This document shows, in pieces, positions 1 to 8,406 of a stretch of 64,000 nucleotides of DNA; positions within the stretch are counted from its first letter, which is position 1, and each line of letters starts with the position of its first letter. The DNA lies in the NCBI GenBank assembly GCA_031181345.1, contig JAPSLC010000003.1:62001-126000 (forward strand), written 5' to 3'. The stretch comes from Cupriavidus sp. Its GTDB lineage: Bacteria; Pseudomonadota; Gammaproteobacteria; Burkholderiales; Burkholderiaceae. Both the position numbers and the translations under genes were made by a program. The notes below the pieces were generated by a model. It was not told the DNA's origin, did not search any database, and saw only the letters and a program-made list of their open reading frames with translations.

Positions 1-1419
1 CTGCGCGGCCACGCGCTTGTGATAGGCCCGCACGGTATCGGCCAGCTCGGCCAGATAGCGGCTGCGCGCCGGCGGCACGATCGCGTTGCGGCCGGTGCTC
101 TGCCGTCCCGCCAGCCGCGGCAGCGTGCCGTCGCGCAGCACCAGGCCCCGCTGGGCCAGCGCCTCGCGCAGGCCAAGGTACAGCATCGTCACGCCGTCGT
201 CGTTGAAGCGCGAGGCCTGGGTGCCGTAGACCGGCATGTCCTCGGCGCGAGCGTGCCATTGTTCGCGGTTGCGCTGCATCTGCTTGGCGACGTCGCGCCA
301 CGCGTCCTGCGCGCCCTTGCGATCGAACTTGTTGATCGCGACGAAATCGGCGAAGTCCAGCATGTCGATCTTCTCGAGCTGGCTGGCGGCGCCGAACTCC
401 GGCGTCATCACATACAGCGACAGATCGACATGGGGCACGATCGCCGCGTCGCCCTGCCCAATGCCCGAGGTCTCGACCACGATCAGGTCGAAGCCGGCCA
501 CCTTGCACGCCGCCAGCGCGTCCGGCAGGGCCCGCGACACCTCGCTGGCAGCGTCGCGCGTGGCGAGCGAGCGCATATAGATCTGCGGATGGTGGATCGC
601 GTTCATGCGGATCCGGTCGCCCAGCAGCGCGCCGCCGGTACGCCGGCGCGAAGGGTCGATCGAGATCACCGCGATGCGCAGGCTGTCCTGCTGATCGAGA
701 CGGAAGCGGCGGATCAGCTCGTCGGTCAGCGACGATTTGCCGGCGCCGCCCGTACCGGTCACGCCGAGCACCGGGGTGGCGATGCCGGCGGCGTCCGCAT
801 GCAGCGCGGCGGCCATGGCCGGATCGGCCTTGCCGTTCTCCAGCACGGTGATCCATTGCGCCAGCGCGCGGCGGTCGCCGGCGCGCAACGAATCGAGCGT
901 GGCGGGCGCGTGGCGCGACAGGTCGAAATCGCAGCGCCGCACCATGTCGGCGATCATGCCGGCCAGGCCCATGCGCTGGCCGTCCTCGGGGCTGTAGATG
1001 CGCGCCACGCCGTAATCCTGCAGCTCGCGGATCTCCTCGGGCACGATCACCCCGCCGCCGCCGCCGAACACCTGGATATGGGCGCCGCCGCGCTCGCGCA
1101 GCAGGTCGACCATGTATTTGAAGTATTCGACGTGGCCGCCCTGGTAGCTCGAGACGGCGATGCCCTGCACGTCCTCCTGCAGCGCGGCCGCAACGACTTC
1201 CTCGACCGAGCGGTTGTGGCCGAGGTGGATCACCTCGCAGCCCTGCGCCTGCAGGATGCGGCGCATGATGTTGATCGAAGCATCGTGGCCGTCGAACAAG
1301 GATGCGGCCGTAACGAAGCGGACCTTGTGGGTCGGCGCGCCGGCGGGCGCGGGTGCCGGCGCCACGGTGGCGGCCTCGGCTTCGGCGCCTGCCTTGCGCA
1401 GGTCGGACAGATCGGTCAT
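1..1419 (-). CDS. icmF: Fused isobutyryl-CoA mutase IcmF, N-terminal part (runs off the window)
   Basis: The minus strand encodes 473 residues before the window edge. Residues 34-165 form a B12-binding domain with the DGHDAS motif (43-48), where the histidine is the expected lower axial cobalt ligand. A MeaI-type G-protein chaperone domain follows, with the Walker A sequence GTGGAGKS at 222-229. This order (B12 domain, then GTPase, then mutase domain) is diagnostic of IcmF, which interconverts isobutyryl-CoA and n-butyryl-CoA in the cytoplasm and carries its own reactivating GTPase. The large substrate-binding mutase domain lies beyond the window. The ATG at 1419 is preceded by GGTGGAG. No same-strand gene precedes it, so it appears to be the first gene of its transcript. 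Confidence 0.93.
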   Translation of the reverse strand, partial: MTDLSDLRKAGAEAEAATVAPAPAPAGAPTHKVRFVTAASLFDGHDASINIMRRILQAQGCEVIHLGHNRSVEEVVAAALQEDVQGIAVSSYQGGHVEYFKYMVDLLRERGGAHIQVFGGGGGVIVPEEIRELQDYGVARIYSPEDGQRMGLAGMIADMVRRCDFDLSRHAPATLDSLRAGDRRALAQWITVLENGKADPAMAAALHADAAGIATPVLGVTGTGGAGKSSLTDELIRRFRLDQQDSLRIAVISIDPSRRRTGGALLGDRIRMNAIHHPQIYMRSLATRDAASEVSRALPDALAACKVAGFDLIVVETSGIGQGDAAIVPHVDLSLYVMTPEFGAASQLEKIDMLDFADFVAINKFDRKGAQDAWRDVAKQMQRNREQWHARAEDMPVYGTQASRFNDDGVTMLYLGLREALAQRGLVLRDGTLPRLAGRQSTGRNAIVPPARSRYLAELADTVRAYHKRVAAQ

Positions 1420-1714
1420 GGTCTCCACCCGGTGAGGCCGGGACGGCGGACAGACTGCGCCGCCGAAGCACCGGCCATCGCGTTGTGCGGCCATTGCTGG
1501 CCATATTGTCTGGGGTTGCCCAGGCCGGCGCAGCCGCCGGTAGGCCAGTCGATTGTAGGCCCATCCCGGCGCGCGTGACCAGCGGGCAGCAAACGGCACG
1601 TGACGCCCCCTGCCTTCGGCTACAATCCAAACCATCCGCCGGGACTCGGACCTCCGTCGGCACAACAAAGGACACGCACAGCCGGCCGTGTCGACCTACT
1701 GAAGGGAGATTCCT

Positions 1715-2728
1715 ATGCGGCATTGCGTGCCGTGGCTGCCGCGCCTTGCGCTGCTGGCGGGCCTGATCGGCCTGCCTGCCAGTGCCATCGCGTGGGACTA
1801 CACGCCTGCGGCGATCTCGGGTCTGACCAGCCTGTACGGCTACCTGACCAACCAGAACGCCACGCTCGAGCGCGCGGCGGCCAAATACCCGTCGATGCGC
1901 AACGACATCCAGCAGGTGCGCAGCGCGTTCGACCGCCAGTATCCCGATGCGCTGGCGACGGTGACCCGGCTGTTCCAGGACATTCCGCTGCCCGCGACCG
2001 ACCGTGCCCGGTTGGCGACCAAGGTGCTGGAAATGGATCGCGAGGCGATGCAGTCGGCGCTGGCCTCCGAGCCGGCGATGCAGGCCTATCTGCAGCGCGT
2101 GCGCGAAAGCGCCCAAGGGGATATGGAGAAGGCCTCGCTGCAGCTGTTGCTGGCCGCGGTCTACGAGGACAAACCCGCCGCCGAACTGGCCTCGCCGATG
2201 GCTCGCAGCTACACCACCAAGGGCATCCGCCAGGCCGGCGCGATCGACCTGATGCTGCGCATGCCGCTGTCCTGGGAGCGCGATCCGGCCCGGGAGAAGC
2301 TGCTGCCGGACAACGCGATCTTTGCCTTCACCAGCCAGGGCGGCAACGGCCTGTCGACAATCGATCTGCTGGCGCGCCCGCTGCCGAAGGACGGCGCGAA
2401 GGAAGCAGCCAGCGCGGCGGCGGCAGCGCGCGCGACCGAGGAACTGAAGGCGCTGACCGGCGGCAGCGCCAAGGTGATCGCCCAAGGCACGGTGCGGCTG
2501 GCGAATCACCGCGCCAATTGGGCCAGCTTTTCCATCGCCAGCGACGGCGGCCGGCTGCAGTACGGCCGCGTCTGGTGGGTGCCGCTGCCGGAGGCGGGCC
2601 AGACCGCGGTGCTGCTGTGCCGAACCCCGTCGTTGGCGCCGCAGGCCGCCGACAACGAGCGTCAGCGGCTGGAGCCGTTGTGGCAGGCGGTCGCCGCCAC
2701 GCTGTCGACTGCGACGCCGGCGCGCTGA
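1715..2728 (+). CDS. Exported protein of unknown function, 337 aa
   Basis: The product starts with a clear Sec signal peptide: a basic start (MRHCVPWLPR), a hydrophobic core and a likely cleavage after ASAIA near residue 26. The mature protein is mostly helical by appearance and rich in Ala, Leu and Arg, with no transmembrane segment and no catalytic motif that I recognise. The start ATG follows AAGGGAG at good spacing. It stands alone, transcribed away from icmF on its left and facing the minus-strand DUF2917 gene on its right. I do not recognise the family, so function is unassigned; a periplasmic location is the only inference. Confidence 0.8.
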   Translation: MRHCVPWLPRLALLAGLIGLPASAIAWDYTPAAISGLTSLYGYLTNQNATLERAAAKYPSMRNDIQQVRSAFDRQYPDALATVTRLFQDIPLPATDRARLATKVLEMDREAMQSALASEPAMQAYLQRVRESAQGDMEKASLQLLLAAVYEDKPAAELASPMARSYTTKGIRQAGAIDLMLRMPLSWERDPAREKLLPDNAIFAFTSQGGNGLSTIDLLARPLPKDGAKEAASAAAAARATEELKALTGGSAKVIAQGTVRLANHRANWASFSIASDGGRLQYGRVWWVPLPEAGQTAVLLCRTPSLAPQAADNERQRLEPLWQAVAATLSTATPAR

Positions 2729-2773
2729 GCGCCGCCGCCCCATCCTCCATTCTTCGGCTTCAAACGGATCAGA

Positions 2774-3121
2774 TCAGCGCGACAGATGCCGGGCCGGCCA
2801 CCAGCCGGCGGACGGCTCCGGCAGCCGTATCGGGTCGGGCCGCGGCCTCGGGCGCAGCAGGGCGACCAGTGCCCGCCACGACAGCGGCGCGGCCTGCTGG
2901 GCCACCGTGAAGCGCACCCCCGGCGCGTCCCCCGAGATCCATATCCATGCGCCTGCGGGCAGGTCGAACGACTGGCCCGGCGCGAGCCAGATATCGCCCT
3001 GCTGCCCTTCCACCGTCAACCAGATATGCCCGTGCCGGGCAACGATGCGCTGCCCCGGCCGCGCGCGCCAGCTGACCGGCGTGCCGGCTTCGTCCAGTTC
3101 GAAATCCCTGAGTTCCTGCAT
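2774..3121 (-). CDS. DUF2917 domain protein, 115 aa
   Basis: The start MQELRDFELDE is chosen because AGGAG lies just upstream of this ATG, while longer versions of the frame read through low-complexity arginine-rich sequence. Residues 5-80 look like the DUF2917 fold, a small cupin-like beta domain, with runs such as RHGHIWLTVEGQQGDIWL and PAGAWIWISGD. The C-terminal tail is Pro/Arg rich. DUF2917 proteins are common in Burkholderiales and have no established function. The gene is monocistronic here and converges with the exported protein to its left. Confidence 0.8.
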   Translation of the reverse strand: MQELRDFELDEAGTPVSWRARPGQRIVARHGHIWLTVEGQQGDIWLAPGQSFDLPAGAWIWISGDAPGVRFTVAQQAAPLSWRALVALLRPRPRPDPIRLPEPSAGWWPARHLSR

Positions 3122-3385
3122 GGTGCTGCTCCTGTCGATGGGCATCGAGCGGAGCCGGCTCGTCCAACCCGCCGCCCGCCGGTCGCGCCACGGCGGACCG
3201 GGTGTTGCCCAGGCGGGCATGGTGAGCGCCGATGGTGCTGAAGCCTTTCGGTATTTCGCGGCGGTTATCGCCCGCTGCGCCGGGCCTCGTGCCAATGTGG
3301 GCGACCGCACGGACGGCCGCGCCACGGCGTGCTTCGATGCACGATTTCATTATCGACAGCCGAGGCGGCAATCCCAGCGACAGTT

Positions 3386-3421
3386 CCGAACAGTTTCGCA
3401 GGTACTGTTCCGGCGTTTTTT
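3386..3421 (+). terminator. Orphan intrinsic terminator on the plus strand
   Basis: CCGAACAGT (3386-3394) pairs with ACTGTTC-CGG (3404-3413, one bulged base) and is followed by CG and six T residues (3416-3421). This is a good rho-independent terminator in the plus direction, yet no plus-strand gene ends here. The neighbouring genes on both sides are on the minus strand. The rest of the 331-bp gap 3122-3452 holds nothing else that I can support. Confidence 0.55.
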
Positions 3422-3452
3422 CTGACAGTTCGGGACAGCCAGGCGCGGTGCC

Positions 3453-4841
3453 CTAGCGATGCAGCACGGCGTTGCGCCGCGCGTAGCCGAAATAGATCAG
3501 CAGCCCCAGCGCCAGCCACAGCAGGAAGGCAACCCAGGTGAACGGCTGCAGATGCGCCATCAGGAACAGGCAGAAGCCGACCGACAGCAGCGGCACCACC
3601 GGCACGCCGGGGCAGCGGAACGTGCGCGGCAGGTCCGGGCGGGTCCTGCGCAGCACCAGCACCGCGATCGAGATCAGCGCGAAGGCCGACAGCGTGCCGA
3701 TATTGATCAACTCGGCCAGCACGCTCAAGGGCACCAGGCCGGCGATCGACGAGAACACGATGCCGACCGCCCACGTCGCCTGGAACGGCGTGGCGTGCAC
3801 CGGATGCACCTGCGACAGCCTGGCGGGCAGCAGCCCGTCGCGCGACATCGCGAACAGGATGCGGGTCTGGCCGTAGGTCATCACCAGGATCACGGTGGTC
3901 ATGCCGAGGATCGCCCCGAGGTCGACGAAGCCGGCGACCCAGTTTTCGCCGGCGTACTGCAGCGCCAGCGAGACCGGATGGTCGATGCCCTCGAACTTCG
4001 GGAACGGCACGATGCCGGTCATGATCGCCGCCACCGCGACATACAGCAGCGTGCAGACCGCCAGCGAACCGATGATGCCGATCGGCAGGTCGCGGCGCGG
4101 ATTGCGCACCTCTTCGGCCGCCGAGGTCACCGCATCGAAGCCGATGAAGGCGAAGAACACCAGCGCCGCCGCATTGACGATGCCGGCGAAGCCGAACGGC
4201 GCATAGGGCTGCCAGTTGACCGGCTTGACGTGCCAGACGCCGACCGCGATGAACAGCAGCACCACCGCGACCTTGATCGCCACCATGATGTTGTTGACCC
4301 TCGCCGACTCCCGCACGCCGTACGACACCACCCAGGTGATCGCCAGCATGATCAGCACCGCCGGCAGGTTCACTACCGTCTGCACGCCCGGCACCGCGCC
4401 GGGCGCGGCGGTCAGCGCCGCCGGCAACTGCACGCCGAAGCCCGACAGCAGCGACTGGAAGTAGCCGGACCAGCCGACCGACACGGCCGAGGTCGCCAGC
4501 CCGTATTCGAGCAGCAGATCCCAGCCGATCATCCAGGCCACGATCTCGCCCAGCGTGGCGTAGCTGTAGGTGTAGATCGAGCCGGACACCGGGATCGCGG
4601 TGGCGAATTCCGCATAGCACAGTGCGGCGAAACCGCAGGCGAGCGCCGCGATCACGAAGGACAGCGTCAGCGCCGGACCGGCGGTCAGCGCGCCGGTACC
4701 GGTCAGCACGAAGATGCCGGTGCCGATGATGGCGCCGATGCCCATCATCACCAGGTCGACCGGGCCGAGCACCTTTTTCAAGCCATCGGCGCGGCTCGCG
4801 GCCAGCATCGTTTCGATGTCCTTGGTGCGGAACAAGCTCAT
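3453..4841 (-). CDS. APC-family amino acid permease, 462 aa
   Basis: This is an inner-membrane amino acid/polyamine/organocation transporter with about twelve hydrophobic segments. The conserved N-terminal signature GIGAIIGTGIFVLTG marks the first helix of the APC fold, where the substrate amino group is bound. The sequence resembles the YfnA/cationic amino acid transporter subgroup, for example FAFIGFDAVTSAAEEVRNPRRDLP in the middle of the chain. The start at 4841 has AGGAGA upstream; upstream in-frame sequence is Arg/Pro rich and not membrane-like. It is a single gene. Substrate is not determinable from sequence. Confidence 0.88.
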   Translation of the reverse strand: MSLFRTKDIETMLAASRADGLKKVLGPVDLVMMGIGAIIGTGIFVLTGTGALTAGPALTLSFVIAALACGFAALCYAEFATAIPVSGSIYTYSYATLGEIVAWMIGWDLLLEYGLATSAVSVGWSGYFQSLLSGFGVQLPAALTAAPGAVPGVQTVVNLPAVLIMLAITWVVSYGVRESARVNNIMVAIKVAVVLLFIAVGVWHVKPVNWQPYAPFGFAGIVNAAALVFFAFIGFDAVTSAAEEVRNPRRDLPIGIIGSLAVCTLLYVAVAAIMTGIVPFPKFEGIDHPVSLALQYAGENWVAGFVDLGAILGMTTVILVMTYGQTRILFAMSRDGLLPARLSQVHPVHATPFQATWAVGIVFSSIAGLVPLSVLAELINIGTLSAFALISIAVLVLRRTRPDLPRTFRCPGVPVVPLLSVGFCLFLMAHLQPFTWVAFLLWLALGLLIYFGYARRNAVLHR

Positions 4842-5116
4842 GAAGGGATCTCCTGCGTTGGCGGCATCCGCCCGGGGTCGGTCACGCGGTGTCGCCAGGA
4901 TCGAGTTGGCCGGCCTGTGGATGACCGGTCGCCAATGCCCGCGCGCGCCGCCGCCTGGGCGGGCGCGCAGAGCCGCCGCCGGTCGGCAAGGTATGCTGGC
5001 CGGGGCAAAAAAAGCGCCTAGTTTATCGAACCGCTCGAGCCAAACCGTCACTTATGGAGGCGGGCTTTGGGGTTCCGGCCAGGAGATGAGAGGGAGAATG
5101 GTCAGGGGGGTGTTCT

Positions 5117-5231
5117 CCCTCTCCCCCTCAGGGGGAGAGGGTTGGGGAGAGGGGGTGGTGTCGAACCGCGATGGCAGAACGGCCGCCCGCTGCCCTCTCC
5201 CCTACCCCTCGCCCGCAAGCGGGAGAGGGGA
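5117..5231. repeat. Dispersed palindromic repeat, locus A (two units, inverted)
   Basis: Unit 1 (5117-5153) is a perfect 11-bp inverted repeat, CCCTCTCCCCC-TCA-GGGGGAGAGGG, with a TTGGGGAGAGGG tail. Unit 2 (5193-5231) is a diverged copy in the opposite orientation, with CCCGC-AAG-CGGG as its inner hairpin. Together they could fold into a long stem. The same element recurs at 22124-22236 and 28979-29016, always between genes. The rest of the gap 4842-5270 shows no gene. Confidence 0.75.
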
Positions 5232-5270
5232 AAAGACAAGCGCCCGGCGCGGAACCGGGGTCGCGATGCC

Positions 5271-6602
5271 TTACTGCACGTCGTTGAGCACCTGCCGCAC
5301 CGTGTCGAACAGCTCGGCGATCTGCGCCTCGGTGATGATCAGCGGCGGCGAGAAGGCCAGGATGTCGCCGGTGTACCGCACCAGCACGCCGCGCTCCAGG
5401 CACTTGAGGAAGGCCTCGTAGCCGCGCGCGCCAGGCTGTCCCGGCCGCGATTCCAGCTCGATGCCGGCCACCAGGCCCAGGTTGCGGATGTCCTTGACGT
5501 GCGGGGCGCCGCGCACGCCGTGCGCGGCCTCCTCGAACAGCGGCGCCAGCTTCGCCGCGCGCCCGAACAGGTCCTCGCTGCGGTACAGGTCCAGCGTGGC
5601 GATCGCCGCGGCGGCCGCCAGCGGGTGGCCCGAATAGGTGTAGCCGTGCGGCAGCTCGATCGCGCCCGCGGCGGCGGCGTCGATCACGGTGTCATGGACC
5701 TCGCGCCGCACCGCCACCGCGCCCATCGGCACGGCCGCGTTGTTGATCGCCTTGGCCATCGTGATCAGGTCCGGCGTGACCTTGAAGCGCTCGGCCGCGG
5801 TGGCCGCGCCCAGCCGGCCGAAGGCGGTGATCACCTCGTCGAAGATCAGCAGGATGCCGTGCTTGCTGGTGATCTCGCGCAGCCGCTCCAGGTAGCCGAC
5901 CGGCGGCACCAGCACGCCGGCCGAGCCCGCCAGCGGTTCGACGATCACGGCGGCGACGTTCGACGGATCGTGCAGCGCGATGATGCGCTCCAGGTCGTCC
6001 GCCAGATGCGCGCCCCAGGCCGGCTGGCCCTTGGAAAAGGCCGCCTCGGCGATATTGAGCGTGGCCGGCAGATGGTCGGTGCCCGGCATCAGGTTGGCCG
6101 AGAAGGCCTTGCGGTTCGGGCCGATGCCGCCGACCGCCATGCCGCCGAAGCCGACGCCGTGATAGCCGCGCTCGCGGCCGATGAAGCGGGTGCGCTGTCC
6201 CTCGCCGCGGGCGCGGTGGTAGGCCAGCGCGATCTTCAGCGCGGTATCGACCGATTCGGAGCCCGAGTTGGTGAAGAAGATGCGGTCCAGGCCCGAGGGC
6301 ATGATGGCCGCCACCTTGCTGGCCGCCTCGAACGACAGCGGATGCCCCATCTGGAACGGCGGCGCGTAGTCCAGCGTCTGCACCTGGTGCGCGATCGCGT
6401 CGGCAATCTCCTTGCGGCAGTGCCCGGCCGCGACGCACCACAGGCCGGCGCATCCGTCGAGGATCTTGCGGCCGTCGTGGGTCGTGTAATACATGCCGCT
6501 GGCCGAAGCCAGCAGCCGCGGCGCCGCCTTGTACTGGCGGTTCGCGGTGAACGGCATCCACAGCGCATCGAGATCGGGAATCACGGTCTTGGCGGCGTCC
6601 AT
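5271..6602 (-). CDS. Omega-amino acid:pyruvate transaminase, class III, 443 aa
   Basis: This is a PLP-dependent class III aminotransferase of the beta-alanine/omega-amino acid:pyruvate type. It should move an amino group from a terminal amine (beta-alanine, taurine or a related compound) to pyruvate in the cytoplasm. The N-terminus LWMPFTANRQYK and the block DGCAGLWCVAAGHCRKEI are typical of this subgroup. LIFDEVITAFGR carries the cofactor-contacting Asp, and TMAKAINN carries the Schiff-base lysine at about residue 284. A near-perfect AAGGAGGAAGT precedes the ATG at 6602. The length is normal for the family. The divergently transcribed MocR-type gene is the probable regulator. Confidence 0.9.
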   Translation of the reverse strand: MDAAKTVIPDLDALWMPFTANRQYKAAPRLLASASGMYYTTHDGRKILDGCAGLWCVAAGHCRKEIADAIAHQVQTLDYAPPFQMGHPLSFEAASKVAAIMPSGLDRIFFTNSGSESVDTALKIALAYHRARGEGQRTRFIGRERGYHGVGFGGMAVGGIGPNRKAFSANLMPGTDHLPATLNIAEAAFSKGQPAWGAHLADDLERIIALHDPSNVAAVIVEPLAGSAGVLVPPVGYLERLREITSKHGILLIFDEVITAFGRLGAATAAERFKVTPDLITMAKAINNAAVPMGAVAVRREVHDTVIDAAAAGAIELPHGYTYSGHPLAAAAAIATLDLYRSEDLFGRAAKLAPLFEEAAHGVRGAPHVKDIRNLGLVAGIELESRPGQPGARGYEAFLKCLERGVLVRYTGDILAFSPPLIITEAQIAELFDTVRQVLNDVQ

Positions 6603-6726
6603 ACTTCCTCCTTGGTTTGTCCGGGTGTCGTCGGGCGGTGTCGCCCGGGGGTCGTCCATCGCGACGGAGCGGTCGATGGGGCGACAGTGCGATCCGGCCA
6701 CTGTAGCGAGCCGGGCGCCACCTAAA

Positions 6727-6755
6727 AATATACGGTTGCGAAATGCTCGCCTTAC
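6727..6755 (-). promoter_or_regulatory. Candidate promoter of the transaminase gene
   Basis: On the minus strand TATATT (6727-6732) lies 17 bp from GTAAGG (6750-6755). The -10 is good and the -35 is poor, as expected of an activator-dependent promoter. GTAC repeats overlap and precede the -35. Confidence 0.4.
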
Positions 6756-6909
6756 CGTACTGTTTTTCCGGCCCGAACCGTACAGGTAAATGACGTCGCT
6801 GCCGACGCAACACGGCGCCGACGCCGTCGTATCGCCCACGAACCATGCGACATCGCGGCATACCCGGGGTGGCCCGGCATCGCCCTTCACCGTGCTTGAA
6901 CTGTACAGG
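6754..6909. promoter_or_regulatory. Three GTAC-centred repeats, candidate MocR operators
   Basis: ACCGTACTGT (6754-6763), ACCGTACAGG (6777-6786) and ACTGTACAGG (6900-6909) lie in the divergent region between the transaminase and the MocR-type regulator. The first two are spaced 23 bp apart as direct repeats next to the transaminase -35. The third sits 24 bp before the regulator start codon. MocR-family regulators commonly bind paired direct repeats of this kind. Confidence 0.5.
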
Positions 6910-6932
6910 CATCCCCCGCACAATGCGGTCGC

Positions 6933-8375
6933 ATGATCCAGCTCGAACTGACCCGCAGCCGCCGTGGCGGCGACACGCTGACCGAACAGATCGTCGCCGG
7001 CATCGCCGCGCTGGTCGACCGGCGCGCGCTGCGCCCCGGCATCGCCGTGCCTTCGGTGCGGCGCTTCGCCGCCCAGCATGGCGTCAGTACCTTCACGGTG
7101 GCCGAGGCCTATGGCCGGCTGACCGCGCTCGGCTACCTGGCCGCGCGTGCGGGCTCGGGTTACACGGTCGCGCATCGCCAGGCCAGCACCGAACACTCGC
7201 CCAGTCCGCGCTGGGAGACTCCGGCGCTGAACGCCGCGTGGCTGCTGTCGGACGTGTTCGCCGACCACTCGGTGCCGATCAAGGCCGGCGCCGGCTGGCT
7301 GCCCGGCGACTGGCTCAACCAGGAAGGGCTGCACCAGGCGATCCGTGCCGCCGCGCGCGTGCCGGCCGGGCAGGTGTCGGGCTATGGCCATCCCTATGGC
7401 TTCGCCCCGCTGCGCGAGCACATCGCCACGCGGCTGGCGCAGTACGGCATGCCGATGCAGGCCCAGCAGGTGGTGCTGACGCAGGGTGCGACCCAGGCGC
7501 TGGACCTGGTGGTACGCACGCTGCTGCGCGCCGGCGATACGGTGCTGGTCGAGGACCCCTGCTACTGCAACCTGCTGCAGATCCTGCGGCTGGCGGGGCT
7601 CAAGGTGGTCGGCGTGCCGCGCGGCGCGGCGGGGCTGGACACCGACGCGCTCGACGCGGCGATCCGCCGGCACGGGCCGCGCGCACTGTTCGTCAACACG
7701 GTGCTGCAGAACCCGACCGGCGGCACGCTGACCAGCATGAACGCGCACCGCGTGCTGCAGTTGGCCGAGCAGCACCGGCTGCTGGTGGTCGAGGACGATA
7801 TCTATCGGGAACTGGCGCCCGCCGGCGCGCCGATGCTGGCGGCGATGGACGGCCTGTCGCACGTGGTCTACGTGAACGGCTTCTCCAAGACCATCACGCC
7901 GTCGCTGCGGGTCGGCTATCTGGCGGCCAGCCCGGAACTGGCCAAGGCCTTCGCCCGCACCAAGATGGCGGTGGGGCTCACTTCGTCGGAGGTCACCGAG
8001 CGGCTGGTCTATGCCGTGCTGACCGGCGGTCACTACGCGCGCCATGTCGACGCACTGGCGGCGCGGCTGCGGGCCCAGCAGGACCGCGTCACCGAGAAGA
8101 TGGAGGCGCACGGCCTCGAAGTGCTGCTGCGCCCGGAAGGCGGCATGTTCGCCTGGGCGCGCGTACGCGGCGCGCCCGACGGCGCGGCCGCCGCCGCGCA
8201 CGGGCTGTCCGGCGGCCAGCTGGCGACGCGCGCGCTGGCGCACGGCGTCTGGCTGGCCCCGGGCAGCTATTTCGCGCCCGGCGAGTCCGATTCGCCGTGG
8301 ATCCGCTTCAATATCGCGACCAGCGATGCGCCGGCGCTGTGGGAGTTCTTCGACGGCGTGCGCGCTGCGAGCTAG
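6933..8375 (+). CDS. MocR-type regulator (GntR HTH plus aminotransferase domain), 480 aa
   Basis: Residues 1-75 form a GntR winged helix-turn-helix (TLTEQIVAGIAALVDRRALR, VPSVRRFAAQHGVSTFTVAEAY). The remainder is a class I aminotransferase-like effector domain, with the PLP-binding lysine in NGFSKTITPSLRVGY (about K319). The family binds PLP, often as an adduct with an amino acid, and activates a divergent gene; examples are GabR, TauR and PdxR. The divergent class III transaminase is the obvious target. I see no clear ribosome-binding site before the ATG at 6933, and one operator-like repeat lies within the short leader, which suggests autoregulation. Confidence 0.88.
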   Translation: MIQLELTRSRRGGDTLTEQIVAGIAALVDRRALRPGIAVPSVRRFAAQHGVSTFTVAEAYGRLTALGYLAARAGSGYTVAHRQASTEHSPSPRWETPALNAAWLLSDVFADHSVPIKAGAGWLPGDWLNQEGLHQAIRAAARVPAGQVSGYGHPYGFAPLREHIATRLAQYGMPMQAQQVVLTQGATQALDLVVRTLLRAGDTVLVEDPCYCNLLQILRLAGLKVVGVPRGAAGLDTDALDAAIRRHGPRALFVNTVLQNPTGGTLTSMNAHRVLQLAEQHRLLVVEDDIYRELAPAGAPMLAAMDGLSHVVYVNGFSKTITPSLRVGYLAASPELAKAFARTKMAVGLTSSEVTERLVYAVLTGGHYARHVDALAARLRAQQDRVTEKMEAHGLEVLLRPEGGMFAWARVRGAPDGAAAAAHGLSGGQLATRALAHGVWLAPGSYFAPGESDSPWIRFNIATSDAPALWEFFDGVRAAS

Positions 8376-8406
8376 CCGCGCACGCCGTTTGCGGCTGCGG
8401 GCGTTC

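Noticed and set aside
19..1578. A 519-residue plus-strand frame over icmF
   Set aside because: The minus strand encodes clear IcmF motifs; the plus frame is Arg/His/Gly low complexity and is its shadow.
5271..8243. A 990-residue protein fused upstream of the transaminase
   Set aside because: The first ~545 residues are antisense to the MocR gene and have no domain. A strong ribosome-binding site fixes the transaminase start at 6602.
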